A stretch of 64,000 bases of DNA from Lepidostoma basale (taxonomy: Eukaryota > Arthropoda > Insecta > Trichoptera > Lepidostomatidae), in the NCBI GenBank assembly GCA_022606425.2, contig JAHDVF020000106.1, positions 1,550,001 to 1,614,000 of the forward strand. The letters run 5' to 3'. The notes under the pieces were generated by a model, which was not told the DNA's origin, did not search any database, and saw only the letters and a list, made by a program, of their open reading frames with translations. Shown here piece by piece: positions 31,986-42,344 of this stretch (its first letter is position 1; each line of letters starts with the position of its first letter). The translations under genes and the position numbers were made by a program.

Positions 31986-32257
31986 AGCACTTGGCCGGTG
32001 TAAAAAATCAATCGATATCCGAAACACAATGCGATAACACTACGTGAACGATGTCTTGCATGGATGGGCCAGGACTGCTGCAGGCTCCCCCGAGGGGCCC
32101 CCGTCCAACGGTTTCGGCGGGTTAAAAAAAACGCATTGTCAGACCGCCGCATTCAGGAAGGGCAATGCACCCCGACAGAGCATCGCGACCACCTCGCCCG
32201 TCCTTGTTTATTACCTCTGCTGTAATGCATTTCATACGTTTCATACATTAACCTGAC
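31986..32257. other. Non-repetitive GC-rich sequence
   Basis: 32040-32220 is GC-rich (CCCCCGAGGGGCCCCCGTCC) and occurs once. No convincing gene. Confidence 0.3.
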
Positions 32258-32762
32258 CTAAGCTTGGACCTGGCAAAAAATGATAAATGCCGTAGAAATT
32301 AGATCTCTGAAAAGAATGTGCTAAAATACGATATATGATAGAATGCTATAATGAGCATTCTGGTATGAATACCGAATTCGGTATGATAGAATACCGAAAG
32401 ATGAAGCAAGAAAGAAATGTAAGGCAGATGACTGCATCATGGATAATATTAAAAAAAGGATCCCTGAGATGGTTTGGACATATGGAACGAATGGATGAGA
32501 GTAGAATGGTTAAAATGTTGTACACAAGCAACGTGAGTGGAAAAAGAAGCCGAGGACGACCGAGGAAAACATGACATGATCAAATTAATCAATTACTAAA
32601 AGGCGGTCACATTCGAAGTCGGAATAATCGACGTGCGTGCATGGTACGATGTATGTATGTAGAGGAAGCCCGAGACGTATGCCAGGACACAGCATTGTGG
32701 CGATCCATCCTCTCTGCCTACCCCTCCGGGGAAATGGCGTGATGGTTAGGTAGATAGGTAGG
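32258..32762 (+). mobile_element. LINE-A C-terminus
   Basis: Contains a local duplication (GAATTCGGTATGATAGAAT area at 32330-32395), then [39 protein letters not shown] with a TGA replacing Trp, and the 3' end GGCGTGATGGTTAGG. Confidence 0.8.
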
Positions 32763-33178
32763 TACTATAATGACATATGGAATAGAAAGTCATATAATGA
32801 CATATGGAATAGAAAGTCCTATAGTGACATATGGAATAGAAACGAGAGCTGACACCATCAGGACAAAAAGTCTCCTAAGAACCACAGAAATGAAGACTCT
32901 CCGATCCGTTGCGGGAACAACACTCCGAGACAGAATAAGAAATTATGAAATAAGAAAGATCTGCAATGTAGAAGATGTCGTGCGATGGGGAAGACTGGGA
33001 AGACGCTACTGGAGAGATCATGTGGAAAGAGCATGTTCTGAAAGAGTGATAAATATAGCCGCAAATAAAGTACCAACAGGATATCGACCTGCAGGAAGAC
33101 CACCTAAAATATGGCTAGACAGTTGGACATCTGCATCCCAGGAATAACAGGAAACAGTCCTAAATAAAGCGGAAGAAG
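32763..33178 (+). mobile_element. LINE-C C-terminus with a 27-bp in-frame triplication
   Basis: Frame: TYGIETRADTIRTKSLLRTT, LRSVAGTTLRDRIRNYEIRK, VVRWGRLGRRYWRDHVERAC, PTGYRPAGRPPKIWLDSW. At 32771-32850 the codons for MTYGIESxI are present three times with a 27-bp period. GAAGAAGAAG tail at 33170-33180. Confidence 0.8.
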
Positions 33179-33530
33179 AAGATAGAATACTTAACGACGA
33201 AATAAGGAAGAAATGTAAGGCAGATGATTGCATCGTAAGTCAAATTAAAAAAGGATCCCTCAGATGGTTTGGACATATGAAACAAATAGACGAGAGAGGA
33301 ATGGTCAAAATGTTGTATACAAGCAGTGTGAGTGGGAAGAGAAGTCGTGGAAGGCCAAGTAAAGCGTGGCACGACCAAATTTATCAAATACTGAAAGGCG
33401 GCCACATTCGAAGTCGGAAGAATCGACGATCATGCATGTTACATGATGTATGAATGTGGAGGAAGCTAGAGACGTATGTCAGGACAGAACGGTTTGGCGG
33501 TCCATCCTCTCTGCCTACCTGGCTAGGATG
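33179..33530 (+). mobile_element. LINE-A C-terminus
   Basis: DRILNDEIRKKCKADDCIVS, SLRWFGHMKQIDERGMVKML, GKRSRGRPSKAWHDQIYQIL; ends after SILSAY without its 3' tip. Confidence 0.8.
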
Positions 33531-33544
33531 GGCTATCCATATAA

Positions 33545-33605
33545 TTATGTTCCGACATTCGCCTCACAACTGAGGAAACCATGGAAAACCTCAACTGGAA
33601 CATTG
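33545..33605 (-). repeat. Fragment shared with the 3' UTR of the R1/I-like LINE
   Basis: The inverse of AGGTTTTCCATGG-TTCCTCAG seen at 38995-39030; CGACATTCGCCTCACAACTG and AAACCATGGAAAACCTC lie here in opposite orientation. Confidence 0.65.
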
Positions 33606-33950
33606 TAAGGGAACAAAAATGTTCATACAAAAATAAATATATCTTGTCATAACATCACACTTAGTAATGAGGGGATAAATGGTCTCTCGTGTTCTACCTG
33701 GAACTTTCCAAACATTATGATACTTTGTTTGTTTCCACAGATTATCGTGTTTATGTGTAATTTTAGACCTTCGCCTATTAGCAGTGCTGCTAATGACCCG
33801 AGCACTATGGAAAAGGTGACTATTGGTGCCCAGAGCCATTATCGCACAGGATGTGAAATTAACAATGATTTGTTTACTAAACAAAAGTAGTCTTACTAAT
33901 GAACTAGGATATTATACTGCATAAGATTGGAATTCGTTTTCCCTTCTATA
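33606..33950. other. Non-repetitive sequence
   Basis: No feature supported; a 97-codon minus frame (33591-33884) has no family features. Confidence 0.3.
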
Positions 33951-34115
33951 GTTAAATAAAACGATGTTTTTTAACTACTTCCACTTTTGTGTTTATTTAG
34001 CTGTCTAAATAAAGACAAAAGTGGAAGTAGTTAAAAAACATCGTTTTATTTAATTATTATTTAAAATGAACTTCAATCAAGAGATTTCAGTAAAATCATT
34101 TGATTACCTTCTATA
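33951..34115. repeat. Foldback element, centre deleted
   Basis: Arms 33951-33990 and 34015-34055 (TAAATAAAACGATGTTTTTT, then CTACTTCCACTTTTGT) are nearly perfect inverted copies with a short GCTGTCTAAATAAAGAC centre. Same family as 25676-25845, but the hammerhead core is gone. Confidence 0.8.
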
Positions 34116-34159
34116 GTGTGTATTAAAATATAATACATTATCAAATTGCTCAAGAAACA

Positions 34160-34300
34160 ATTAATCATCAACCCATCTTTTCTGGGGTCGACCGATGCCT
34201 CTTTTTCCTTCCCAAGGTCTCCAGGCCAAGACTCAAGTGCCCATCTATCCGTTCCCTGTCTGGCGACATACCCTGCCCATTTTTATTTGATTACACTTTA
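34160..34300 (-). mobile_element. LINE-E fragment
   Basis: Minus strand: traces of WAGYVARQGTD, RPWEGKRGIGRPQKRWVDD. Frameshifted. Confidence 0.55.
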
Positions 34301-34374
34301 GTTTAGCAATACATCACAGAGTCAAGCTTGGCTTTGTCCCTCGGACTTATGCCAACATCACCTTAGAACAGCAG

Positions 34375-34625
34375 CAATGAAAACATTACGACCTATCGCG
34401 GGTAGAACGCGGGTCTGCAATTTTAATGGCATAAATAAAGTTGGCATTTAGGCGATTCTGGAGGGACCACTTCGAGAGATCCAGCGACTCTAGATGGTCG
34501 TTGACCACCAGGGCGTCCACCAGAGGTGTGAAGAGAAAGTTGGACGTCTACAACACATGATCAAAAATAATATCCTGATTAAACAGATAGGAAGATACAC
34601 AGAAAGAAAAAGAAGGATTTATTGT
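34375..34625 (+). mobile_element. LINE-C fragment, internally deleted
   Basis: AAMKTLRPIAGRT, then RFWRDHFERSSDSR and a tail near AGAAAGAAAAAGAAGG. Frameshifted. Confidence 0.65.
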
Positions 34626-34959
34626 ATGAATCATATCGGCGGGATTTTTAATCTGTTGGTGACCTCCCGTTGTCCTGTAATGTTAGTACGCGTGTCACGG
34701 AGAGTACTCCGTGAAGTCATGGCCCAAATAGTATTGTCATGAGGAGAAGAAACTCAGTGCGGGGGTAATTATCACCTTTGTTCGCCTTGCACGCGCTTAG
34801 TTACACGATTCGGGAGAAGTTGTTCGGCCGGCGAACGGCAGCCGCGGGTAATGTTTTGTTCACACAATGGACGTTACCGACTACATTACAGCGTAAATAT
34901 ACTGAATTACATCGATCGTGGCTCTATCCTGCCGCATTTCGTCCCAGCCGATCGTATGC
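34626..34959. other. Non-repetitive GC-rich sequence
   Basis: Single-copy in the window, moderately GC-rich, no gene recognised. Confidence 0.3.
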
Positions 34960-35390
34960 TGCTTCTTCTTCTTCTTTGCCAGCCTTCTTCCCTCCACTGC
35001 TGGATATAGGCCTCTTCCAATTTCCTCCACTCGTCTCTATCCTGCCCCGTTTGTATCCAAGATTTTCCAACCCTTTTGACAATATCATCGGTCCATCTCA
35101 TCGGTGGCCTTCCGACACTTCGCCTATTTGGCCATGGTCTCCAACTGAGTATCCTGGGTGCCCATCTGTTGCCACCCTGTCTACCCAAGTGTCCAGCCCA
35201 TTGCCATTTCAATTTTGCCACTCGGTCCATGACGTCAGCAACCCTGGTGCGGCATCTGATTTCTTCATTCCTTATGCGGTCACGCAAGCTCACACCAAGT
35301 ATCTGTCTTTCCATGGACCTCTGTGTACACTTGAGCCTGCTTACAATGAATGTGTGTTTACACGTGGAAGTGCGGGACACAGAAAGAAAT
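34960..35390 (-). mobile_element. LINE-E C-terminus, open
   Basis: Minus strand, 157-codon frame: MERQILGVSLRDRIRNEEIR, VAKLKWQWAGHLGRQG, RSVGRPPMRWTDDIVKRVG, EWRKLEEAYIQQWREEGW. The LKWQWAGHxxRxxxxRW pattern marks an RTE-like LINE. GAAGAAGAAG tail at 34962-34976. Confidence 0.85.
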
Positions 35391-35434
35391 ACAAAGTAGA
35401 GTGAGTGTGGCCTGGCATCCCATTGTGTTTGCGT

Positions 35435-35555
35435 AAATTAAATGTATGTCCCGGATGGACGGGGACAGGCCTAGAAAGTGTACGAGCGAGGCTGACGAAA
35501 GGGTGCCGCTGCGCCCTATAACAGCCTCGGGTATGTGGTGGGAACCCTTCTGTGT
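35435..35555 (+). repeat. Dispersed repeat X
   Basis: GTCCCGGATGGACGGGGACA, GCTGACGAAAGGG and CTATAACAGCCTCGGGT. Also at 58965-59070 (+) and, in part, 61240-61285 (-). Probably a short non-autonomous element. Confidence 0.6.
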
Positions 35556-35604
35556 TCCTCTCTTTTCTTTGCTTACAATGAACGAATTAATTTTAGGAGA
35601 TTGT

Positions 35605-35925
35605 TCTGGACCGAAAGGCCTCTTGGAATGTCTCAGACGGGAGGACTCTCAGAGACAGGGTTAGAAACTCTGAAATACGAAGGACCTATCCGACGGAAGA
35701 CAGCTTGAGATGGGGTAGGAAAAGAAGGCAAAACTGGAAAGACCACGTAGATAGGATGGACAATGCTAGAATACTCGTACTGCATATGGTTGCCCACAAT
35801 TTTCCTATGGGAGGTCGCGTGCCAGGAAGATCGCCAAATAGATGGATAGATAGCTGGTCTTCCATAGCCCAAAAGAAAACTCCCCGTTCAAGAACAGATC
35901 ACAGATTAATATTAAGATGAACAAA
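35605..35925 (+). mobile_element. LINE-C fragment
   Basis: Plus: region of RDRVRNSEIRRTYPTEDSLR, WGRKRRQNWKDHVDRMDNAR, VAHNFPMGGRVPGRSPNRW, IDSWSSIAQ. Frameshifted in two places. Confidence 0.75.
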
Positions 35926-35949
35926 TATAAGCGATTTTTCTGCATTGAA

Positions 35950-36246
35950 CCAGGTTACCATTGCGCCGTCTCCTAGAAGGAACAGGCAGATATAATGGAC
36001 CGTCACACTGTTCTTTCCTGACATACTTCTCTCACTTCCATTCAACATTCTCCAATTTCTCCGACTCCTCACGTGGCCGATATTTAATATTGATTGATTT
36101 GATCGTGCCACGTTTTCCTCGGTCTTCCCCTATTTCTACTTCCGTTTACGTCGTTTTCATATACTTTCTTTACCCTTCTTTCTTCCTTCATTCTTTCCAC
36201 GTGTCCAAACCACCTTAATGGTCCTTTCATTATTTTCTTCGTAACA
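35950..36246 (-). mobile_element. LINE-A remnant, interrupted by the R1/I-like LINE
   Basis: Minus strand codons for RSRRNWRMLN, DQSILNIGHV, GRPRKTWHDQ and a FGHVERM-like part; stops abruptly at the 5' end of the large LINE. Confidence 0.75.
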
Positions 36247-36258
36247 ATATTTACATTT

Positions 36259-38973
36259 GACTTTCAACCCCAGAGGGAGGTCGTCCGGGCCAGAAGGAAA
36301 CTCGCCAGTTCCGGCCCAGTCCGCAAGGAGCTCGTGACGTTGCCCGCCTATCTGGAAATAAAGCAAAAATATAAAGACGCGATCAGACACGCGAAGATTA
36401 ACAGCTGGAAAGAGTTCTGCTGCATTCAAAATAAAGAGACGGTCTGGTCGTCTGTACAGAGGATCATGAAGAGCGCCCGGCGTCCGCCTCCCGCCACCCT
36501 CAAATTCGGGAATAACACCACCGACTCCGCGCTTGAGACGGCGACCGCACTTCTGGAACATTTTTTCCCCGCAGACGTAACTTCACGCGAAACGCCCGAG
36601 CAGCTCTGCATTCGCCGAAACGACTACGAGTCACTGCTCGCGGAGGACGACGTCCCATTCGCGGCTGAGGAGATCTCTAGAGTGCTGAATAACATGGATC
36701 CGACCAGAGCGCCGGGACGAGACCATCTCACCTCGGACATCTGCTCGAGAGCTTTCGCGACCGCCCCCGAGGTGCTGACCGGCATCTTCAATGCCTGTCT
36801 GCGTTTGGGGACCTTTCCGATTCTGTGGAAAATAGCGAGAGTCAAAGTCATTCCGAAGCCCAATAAGGACGACTACGGAGAAGTCGCCTCCTACAGACCC
36901 CTGGGACTGCTTCCTGTGCTGGGAAGGACGCTGGAAAAGCTCCTGATCAACCGCATCTCCTGGAGATTCGGAGGACGGGGAGCGCTCAGCGTCCGCCAGT
37001 ACGGATTCACCCGGCAGATGGGCACTGAGGACGCGATGGTATCTGCGGTCGGCCTTATCAAGAAAGCAAACAGCGAGGGGTGTCACGCTTGTGTGATATC
37101 CCTAGACATCAAAGGGGCGTTCGACAACGCCTGGTGGCCCCATCTGCTGTCGCAGCTCGCCCGACATGACTGTCCGAGAAACGTCTACGGCGTCTTCAAA
37201 GACTACCTCTCGGACAGGACTGTGGAGATACGACACGCAGGGGCCTACTCGAGCAGGTCGACGAGCAAGGGCTGCATCCAGAGATCAGCCTGCGGACCGG
37301 TTCTCTGGAACGTAGCGCTGGACGAGCTTCTGCAGCTGCCGTATCGCGAGGAAGTCCACATCCAGGCTTTCGCCGACGACGTGCTACTGATCGTGAGGCA
37401 CCGAGACGTCGGAGCCGTGGAAGCGATAGTCAACGAAACACTCGAACAGATCACCTCCTGGGGGGAACGAGTCAAATTGCAATTCTCAGAGGAGAAAACT
37501 AAGGCTTTGTTCATCACGAGAAGAAAGGCGTCAGCCCCTAACCTCGTGATGAACGGGAAGCCTCTCCCGCTGTCCAAGGACTGCAAGGTTCTGGGGATTG
37601 TATTAGACGACACTCTCAACTGGAGTAAACACGTGGACATGGCGTGCAAAAAGGCCGTCAATTACACCAAGAAGCTGACGTGCATGGCGAAGGCCACATG
37701 GGGACTCAGCCCGGAGGTACTGCGGGCCCTTTATATCGGCGTGGTGGAGCCGACCATCACCTATGCGGCGAGCGTCTGGGCAGAAGCGGCATGCAGGAAT
37801 AACATCCAGCTGAAGCTGAACAGGGTGCAGAGAACGATAGGCATTAGAATTTGTAAGGCCTATAGGACCGTCTCTCTGACCTCTGTTCAAGCGATAGCAG
37901 ACCTGATGCCGCTGGACCTGAGGCTCAAGGAGCTCAAAATGATAGGTGATGTCAAACGAAACGGCTCGATCGAACTCTTACCGGGGGACCGCGGGTACCA
38001 GGGTGTCGTTAAGTGGACGGAGCTGCCGCATCCTGTCGAGCAGACCGGGGAATTGACGGCCCACCCTGAGACATACAGAAGAGATGCATTCCCCTCTGAC
38101 GAAATTGATATTTACACAGATGGAAGCAAGACCGAAGGAAAGGTTGGCGCGGCGTTCGCAGTGTTTGGCGCAGCCGGAGAGTTAAAGTGTAGGAAGCTGC
38201 CCATGGCGGATTACTGCACGGTATTCCAGGCCGAACTCTTCGCCATCGCAGAGGCCCTGAGATGGGTCGTCGCCGACACCTCGTGGAGGAAAGTCAACGT
38301 GTTGACCGACTGCATGAGCGCGACGAAGGCTCTGAGCGACGGCGCGCCCACCAATCCGATGGTCTTTCAGATTCAAAAGTCTTCCAAAATCCTTAGAGAC
38401 CGAGGTACCGAGTGCAGCTTCTTGTGGATCAGAGGTCACAACGGGCTGGAAGGGAACGAAAGAGCAGATGAGCTGGCTAAAGCGGCCGCCCTTAGGGTCA
38501 AAACTGCCAAGCTCTACTCTGAGTTTCCTCTCAGCTACGCAAAGCGCACTATCAGAGAACACACGAATCAGCTGTGGGAAGAGAGATACGAGAACAGCGC
38601 CACCGGAAGCGGGACCAAGAATTTTCTCCCCTCCATAAGAGATGCGAAAGAGCTGAGGAAGAGAATAGCACCTTCGTTCCAGCTCTCGCAAATTCTCACT
38701 GGGCATGGTGCCACACTCTCGTATCTACACAGATTCAAGATCAAAGATTCACCTCACTGTCCCTGTGACTCACAAACAGACCAAACAATCGAACACGTTA
38801 TCATCCATTGCCCCATCTACACGCGAGAGAGATGGAAACTGGAGAAGGAGTGTCAAAGAAGAGACATCCACATCACAGATCTCCCGGCCATCCTCCGCAA
38901 CAAAGATACACTATGCAGTTTCGTGGACTTCGCAACCACGGTGGTGGATCGGTTGCGGGTCAGTAATAAATAA
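36259..38973 (+). CDS. R1/I-like LINE ORF2: reverse transcriptase, RNase H and C-terminal CCHC (5'-truncated)
   Basis: About 900 codons stay open; the first in-frame ATG-like start is a GTG (36334), and the frame is open upstream to about 36259, where the element begins, so no native start exists. Order: RT fingers with SYRPLGLLPVLGRTLEKL (36895-36950); QYGFTRQMGTEDA; CVISLDIKGAFDNAWW; a region C-IQ-RS at 37273-37287; palm FADD (37369-37380); thumb with LGIVLDDTLNWSKHV; RNase H with Asp 38119, Glu 38233, Asp 38308 and Asp 38467, the complete D-E-D-D set; then a CxC...H...C zinc knuckle (38758-38820) and SNK-stop. The endonuclease domain is missing, so this copy cannot complete target-primed integration by itself. 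In RT motif B' the usual Gly of QGS is Arg (AGA, 37282-37284), which would probably impair polymerase function. Much GC-richer than the surroundings, as in young LINE insertions. Confidence 0.9.
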   Translation, partial: DFQPQREVVRARRKLASSGPVRKELVTLPAYLEIKQKYKDAIRHAKINSWKEFCCIQNKETVWSSVQRIMKSARRPPPATLKFGNNTTDSALETATALLEHFFPADVTSRETPEQLCIRRNDYESLLAEDDVPFAAEEISRVLNNMDPTRAPGRDHLTSDICSRAFATAPEVLTGIFNACLRLGTFPILWKIARVKVIPKPNKDDYGEVASYRPLGLLPVLGRTLEKLLINRISWRFGGRGALSVRQYGFTRQMGTEDAMVSAVGLIKKANSEGCHACVISLDIKGAFDNAWWPHLLSQLARHDCPRNVYGVFKDYLSDRTVEIRHAGAYSSRSTSKGCIQRSACGPVLWNVALDELLQLPYREEVHIQAFADDVLLIVRHRDVGAVEAIVNETLEQITSWGERVKLQFSEEKTKALFITRRKASAPNLVMNGKPLPLSKDCKVLGIVLDDTLNWSKHVDMACKKAVNYTKKLTCMAKATWGLSPEVLRALYIGVVEPTITYAASVWAEAACRNNIQLKLNRVQRTIGIRICKAYRTVSLTSVQAIADLMPLDLRLKELKMIGDVKRNGSIELLPGDRGYQGVVKWTELPHPVEQTGELTAHPETYRRDAFPSDEIDIYTDGSKTEGKVGAAFAVFGAAGELKCRKLPMADYCTVFQAELFAIAEALRWVVADTSWRKVNVLTDCMSATKALSDGAPTNPMVFQIQKSSKILRDRGTECSFLWIRGHNGLEGNERADELAKAAALRVKTAKLYSEFPLSYAKRTIREHTNQLWEERYENSATGSGTKNFLPSIRDAKELRKRIAPSFQLSQILTGHGATLSYLHRFKIKDSPHCPCDSQTDQTIEHVIIHCPIYTRERWKLEKECQRRDIHITDLPAILRNKDTLCSFVDFATTVVDRLRVSNK

Positions 38974-39259
38974 CAATTGTATTTTTTTTTTTTGAGGTTT
39001 TCCATGGTTCCCTCAGTTGTAAGGCAAATGTCGGGATGCTTATTAGCTAGTCCATGGAATCCCATAGATAGGAACTCCACTTCTTTAATTTTTCTTCTCT
39101 CCCCTCTAAACTCTTTCTTTCTTTTTCTCGGCAAATCTCTGCCACCCCAAAGATACACTTCTTCGCTGAAATGCCAATTAAACAAGTCCACACCGCCCTG
39201 ACAAATAAAATGCAGGGCAACAAAAATAGAAACAACCCAAGTAAAAAAAAAAAAAAAAA
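38974..39259 (+). mobile_element. 3' UTR and poly(A) of the R1/I-like LINE
   Basis: About 270 bp after the stop, with T12 at 38982-38993, AATAAA at 39204-39209 and a 17-base A run at 39243-39259. The first part (TTTCCATGGTTCCCTCAG) occurs inverted at 33545-33605. No target-site duplication could be matched to the 5' end. Confidence 0.75.
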
Positions 39260-39704
39260 CCCAGTAATTCATTTATTATATCATTGAAAGGGCAGTATAC
39301 ATATATACCACCAGACACTGGTTTTCTGACATATCTCTCATAATTCCCAAACTTTTTTGCCACCTAGACCACTTGCTGATTTTTTTTGACTGCCAAATAT
39401 CGAATTTTCCTAATCTTTCTAATGTCAAATGAATTTTTCTCAGCTGATATAAAACTACTTACTGAATTAATTCGTATGACCTTCTGTCTGTACAACTCTG
39501 GACATGTTTTATTCACTGCGTATTTTTACGAGATGCATTGCTACTGATACGAACTCTTGTAATTGCATATTAGCATAAAACACCAAAAATCAGGAACATT
39601 CATATTTTTTGGAATATTATTAAATAATTTCTATATATACTCGTATATAGGTATGATAAATGTTACGTACACACAATCTGTGTTGGGTGTATTATGTCAT
39701 AATG
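39260..39704. other. AT-rich sequence, no feature seen
   Basis: No gene supported. Confidence 0.35.
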
Positions 39705-39930
39705 AAGTTCTAGTGCCAACACTTATGTATGGAAGTGAAGTTTGGAGCTGGCAGAAGAAGGATGAACGTAGAATAAATGACGTAGAAATAAGTAAAGATA
39801 TAAGGTGTACGATCGCATCCCGAGTAAAATAAAAAAAAGAAACCCTGAGATTGTTTGGATCTATGTAACAACGAATGGATGAGAGAAGAGTGGTTAAAAA
39901 ATTGTATACAACCATGTGTGAATGAAAAAT
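39705..39930 (+). mobile_element. LINE-A fragment
   Basis: VLVPTLMYGSEVWSWQKKDE, RRINDVEIS, then frameshifted RLFGSM-like part; ends NHV before the LINE-B copy. Confidence 0.75.
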
Positions 39931-39934
39931 GAAG

Positions 39935-40460
39935 TTTAATCAAATCAAATCAAATCAATTTATTAACTCAAAAGACATTACAAACAGGAAAATGTTTAAG
40001 GCATCTATTGAGTACAGGTAAAATATTATAAAAATACAACAAAGTACCAGGAACGCATTAGAGATGGTTAGACATTAGAAAGACAACATACTTTCTAAAG
40101 TCAAGAGTATTTGTCCCCTGAACGTACCTTCACTAATATAAAAGACGTCGATCTCCGAGGAGACCGCGTTCAGCAGACTAATTGCTCTTCCCACCGGTGT
40201 CACCAGAGGCAGATTGGTTCTGGCGGCCGGTTGGTAAAACAATCTGTGCTGTCGCTGTCGGAGAAATCTATCAGGGACAAAAAGACCAACACCCTCTAGC
40301 ACGGCCGAGTTCTCGAAATATCCCCTGATTAATATAAAGAAATGGGTTATGAGATGCCCATCTCTTCGAAGCTGTAAAGAATTGGTTCTGAGCATTCCTA
40401 AAAGAAATGCCGTGGGATAGAGCCACGGATAACTACCATTTAGTACCATTTTTGTGCATA
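39935..40460 (-). mobile_element. LINE-B C-terminus
   Basis: Minus strand: YPWLYPTAFLLGMLRTNSLQ, HLITHFFILIRGYFENSAVL, GLFVPDRFLRQRQHRLFYQP, ARTNLPLVTPVGRAISLLNA, VFYISEGTFRGQILLTLESM. The 3' UTR and ATCAAATCAAATCAAATCA tail are at 39942-39960. Frame intact for about 120 codons. Confidence 0.85.
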
Positions 40461-41142
40461 ACTCCGGAAAAACTACATCAATTTTAAAAAAATAACTGTT
40501 TCTATTCAATATCTTACATTCGGAGCCTAATTTTCCCAGTATTTTTCTATAAAGAACGTCCATTTTTTTTAAGTCTTACGAACTCGATTTTTAATTCGAC
40601 TTACATAATGTAATTAATTAAACACGTACACCCATATTACGCATGTAAAATTTTACTATTCCGACATCCTGTATGAATTAAAAATATATATAAAAAAATA
40701 ACAAAAACTGAATTACGATTTGACAGTAATGAATTTAATGTATGTGGCTCTGGCGAGGAATCCGAGATCGCCTCCGATCAGCGAGGCGTTTTCAAATCAA
40801 AGTGATACGATTGTATGATACGTTCGGGATGGGGCCTCATATTATTAACTGGGTGAGTGGAACGGTGGATAAAAATATGCAATTATAAAGAAAGATTTGG
40901 GCCTTGAGCCCAGGCCGTCCCCGTGAGGAGCCCCCTTGGGTTAACGCTCGCGGTACCCCCTTTCAGCGCGGGGCCGAGCCCATTAACAATGCAGTTTTTT
41001 TTCATTACACCCGACATTTATAGACGGCGCTGCTTAGAATACGTCTTATGCTAATGCGTGAGTCTGCCAGGACTCGCGGGGCCCACTCGGGGAAAGGGTA
41101 AGAGTTTGACTATCGGCTTTCGCAGGATTATGACACCCGCCC
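40461..41142. other. Non-repetitive sequence with a GC-rich block
   Basis: 40900-41130 is GC-rich (GGCCGTCCCCGTGAGGAGCC) and unique in the window. No gene recognised; could be a conserved noncoding element. Confidence 0.3.
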
Positions 41143-41381
41143 CATTTCGTGGCAGAGTGGTAAGAGCTCTGACTTCCATACAGAAGGTCCCGGGTTCGAT
41201 TCCCGGCGATGGCAGTGTGATTGTCACACTATCTTTGGTCTGGTGTAGAATTCACGTTACAATAAAATGGCGATAGATTTGCTACCTATCACATGTCACG
41301 AGAATCAATATAATAGGTATAAAATAAAATTGTATACAGTAATTGGGTTCAAACGACCTGTTGTATACGTAAAAAAAAATA
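41143..41381 (+). mobile_element. tRNA-derived SINE, type 2, best preserved
   Basis: A-box TGGCAGAGTGGTAAGAGC, B-box GGTTCGATTCCCGG (Pol III internal promoter), then body GGTGTAGAATTCACG, AAAATGGCGATAGATTTGC, then 3' part TTGTATACAGTAATTGGGTT, CCTGTTGTATACG and A9 (41371-41379). The head folds like a tRNA but lies within a repeat, so it is not a functional tRNA gene. Transcribed, if at all, by RNA polymerase III; mobilised by LINE enzymes. Confidence 0.85.
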
Positions 41382-41544
41382 ATGAAAACAATCTAATATT
41401 ACACACAGACTTGCATACCTCATTCATTCTCGACACCAAGATTTGTAATTCGTCCGCACTATCCGCAACGAGAACGGCATCGTCCGCGTAAAGCAGACAG
41501 TTTACAGATAAATCACTCATCTTAGCACCAGCATTTATACCTTT

Positions 41545-42050
41545 AAGTTCTTTAAACACTCTATCATATACAGATATACCACACATTCGTCTTAGAGATA
41601 TCATTTCTACTGCAATATTTTACTTTCATCCTTCTTTAGCCAGTTCCGATTGATGTCAATAAGTATATTGCTAAGCATTACTCAGTATTACTTTGTATAT
41701 CTTAGTATAACTAATCATCACGCCGTCTCTACGAATGGACAGGCTGAAATAATGGACTAATGGTGTTATGAACAAAATAATGAAAATATCATTAAATACG
41801 GTTTTGACATATGGAAAGAATGAATAAAGAAAGTATATGTAAACAGCGTAAACGGAACTAGAAATATAGGAAGACCGACACGTGACACGATAAAATCAAT
41901 CAAATATTAAATGCGGGCAACGTAAAGAGTCAAAGAAATCGACGTGCATGCATGACACGGTGTGTGTGTTGAAACGAGAGAAGTGTGCCGGGAAATAAAT
42001 GTGTGGAAGTTCATTCTAGGGGAGACAGCGTGATGGTTTGTTAGTTAGTT
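41545..42050. mobile_element. LINE-A fragments in both orientations
   Basis: 41545-41665 minus (MISLRRMCGISVYDRVFKEL). 41705-41757 minus 3' tip joined to 41762-42050 plus part (GVMNKIMK, then a frameshifted RPTRDTIKSIKY-like region), ending CAGCGTGATGGTTTGTTAG. Confidence 0.7.
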
Positions 42051-42344
42051 TATGAATTAGACATTATAATATACGTATTATGTATTATTATCTCGTGGTT
42101 GGAGTAGACACAGTTACAATACGTATGTTTTTATTTTATTTATTAAATTACAAGGGAAAACCCGGAATCGATTTTCTGTAATGAGAACTCGTATTGGAAC
42201 CCGACACGTGTAACGTTTTTCGAAGAATACATCGCACTCTGCCGTAATGTAATTCTAGTAGTCCGCGCCAATCGGCTCGGTTATTCCCTTTCTTGAGAAA
42301 ATGAGTTCTGCTAAAATTCCATCGAAACCTTTTAAAAAAAATCA
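42051..42344. other. Non-repetitive sequence
   Basis: No gene supported. Confidence 0.3.

Noticed and set aside
33951..34055. Hammerhead motif in the foldback element
   Set aside because: The CTGANGA core, stem II and GAAACCGGTC are all deleted; only the outer arms remain.
36631..37890. Long minus-strand frames opposite the R1/I-like LINE
   Set aside because: Shadows of the high-GC coding strand.
36241..39275. Target-site duplication for the R1/I-like LINE
   Set aside because: I could not find a convincing direct repeat between the 5' junction and the bases after the poly(A).
41145..41215. Possible tRNA gene with clear A and B boxes
   Set aside because: The same head is followed by the same body at other places; it is the head of a SINE, and the acceptor stem is not complete.
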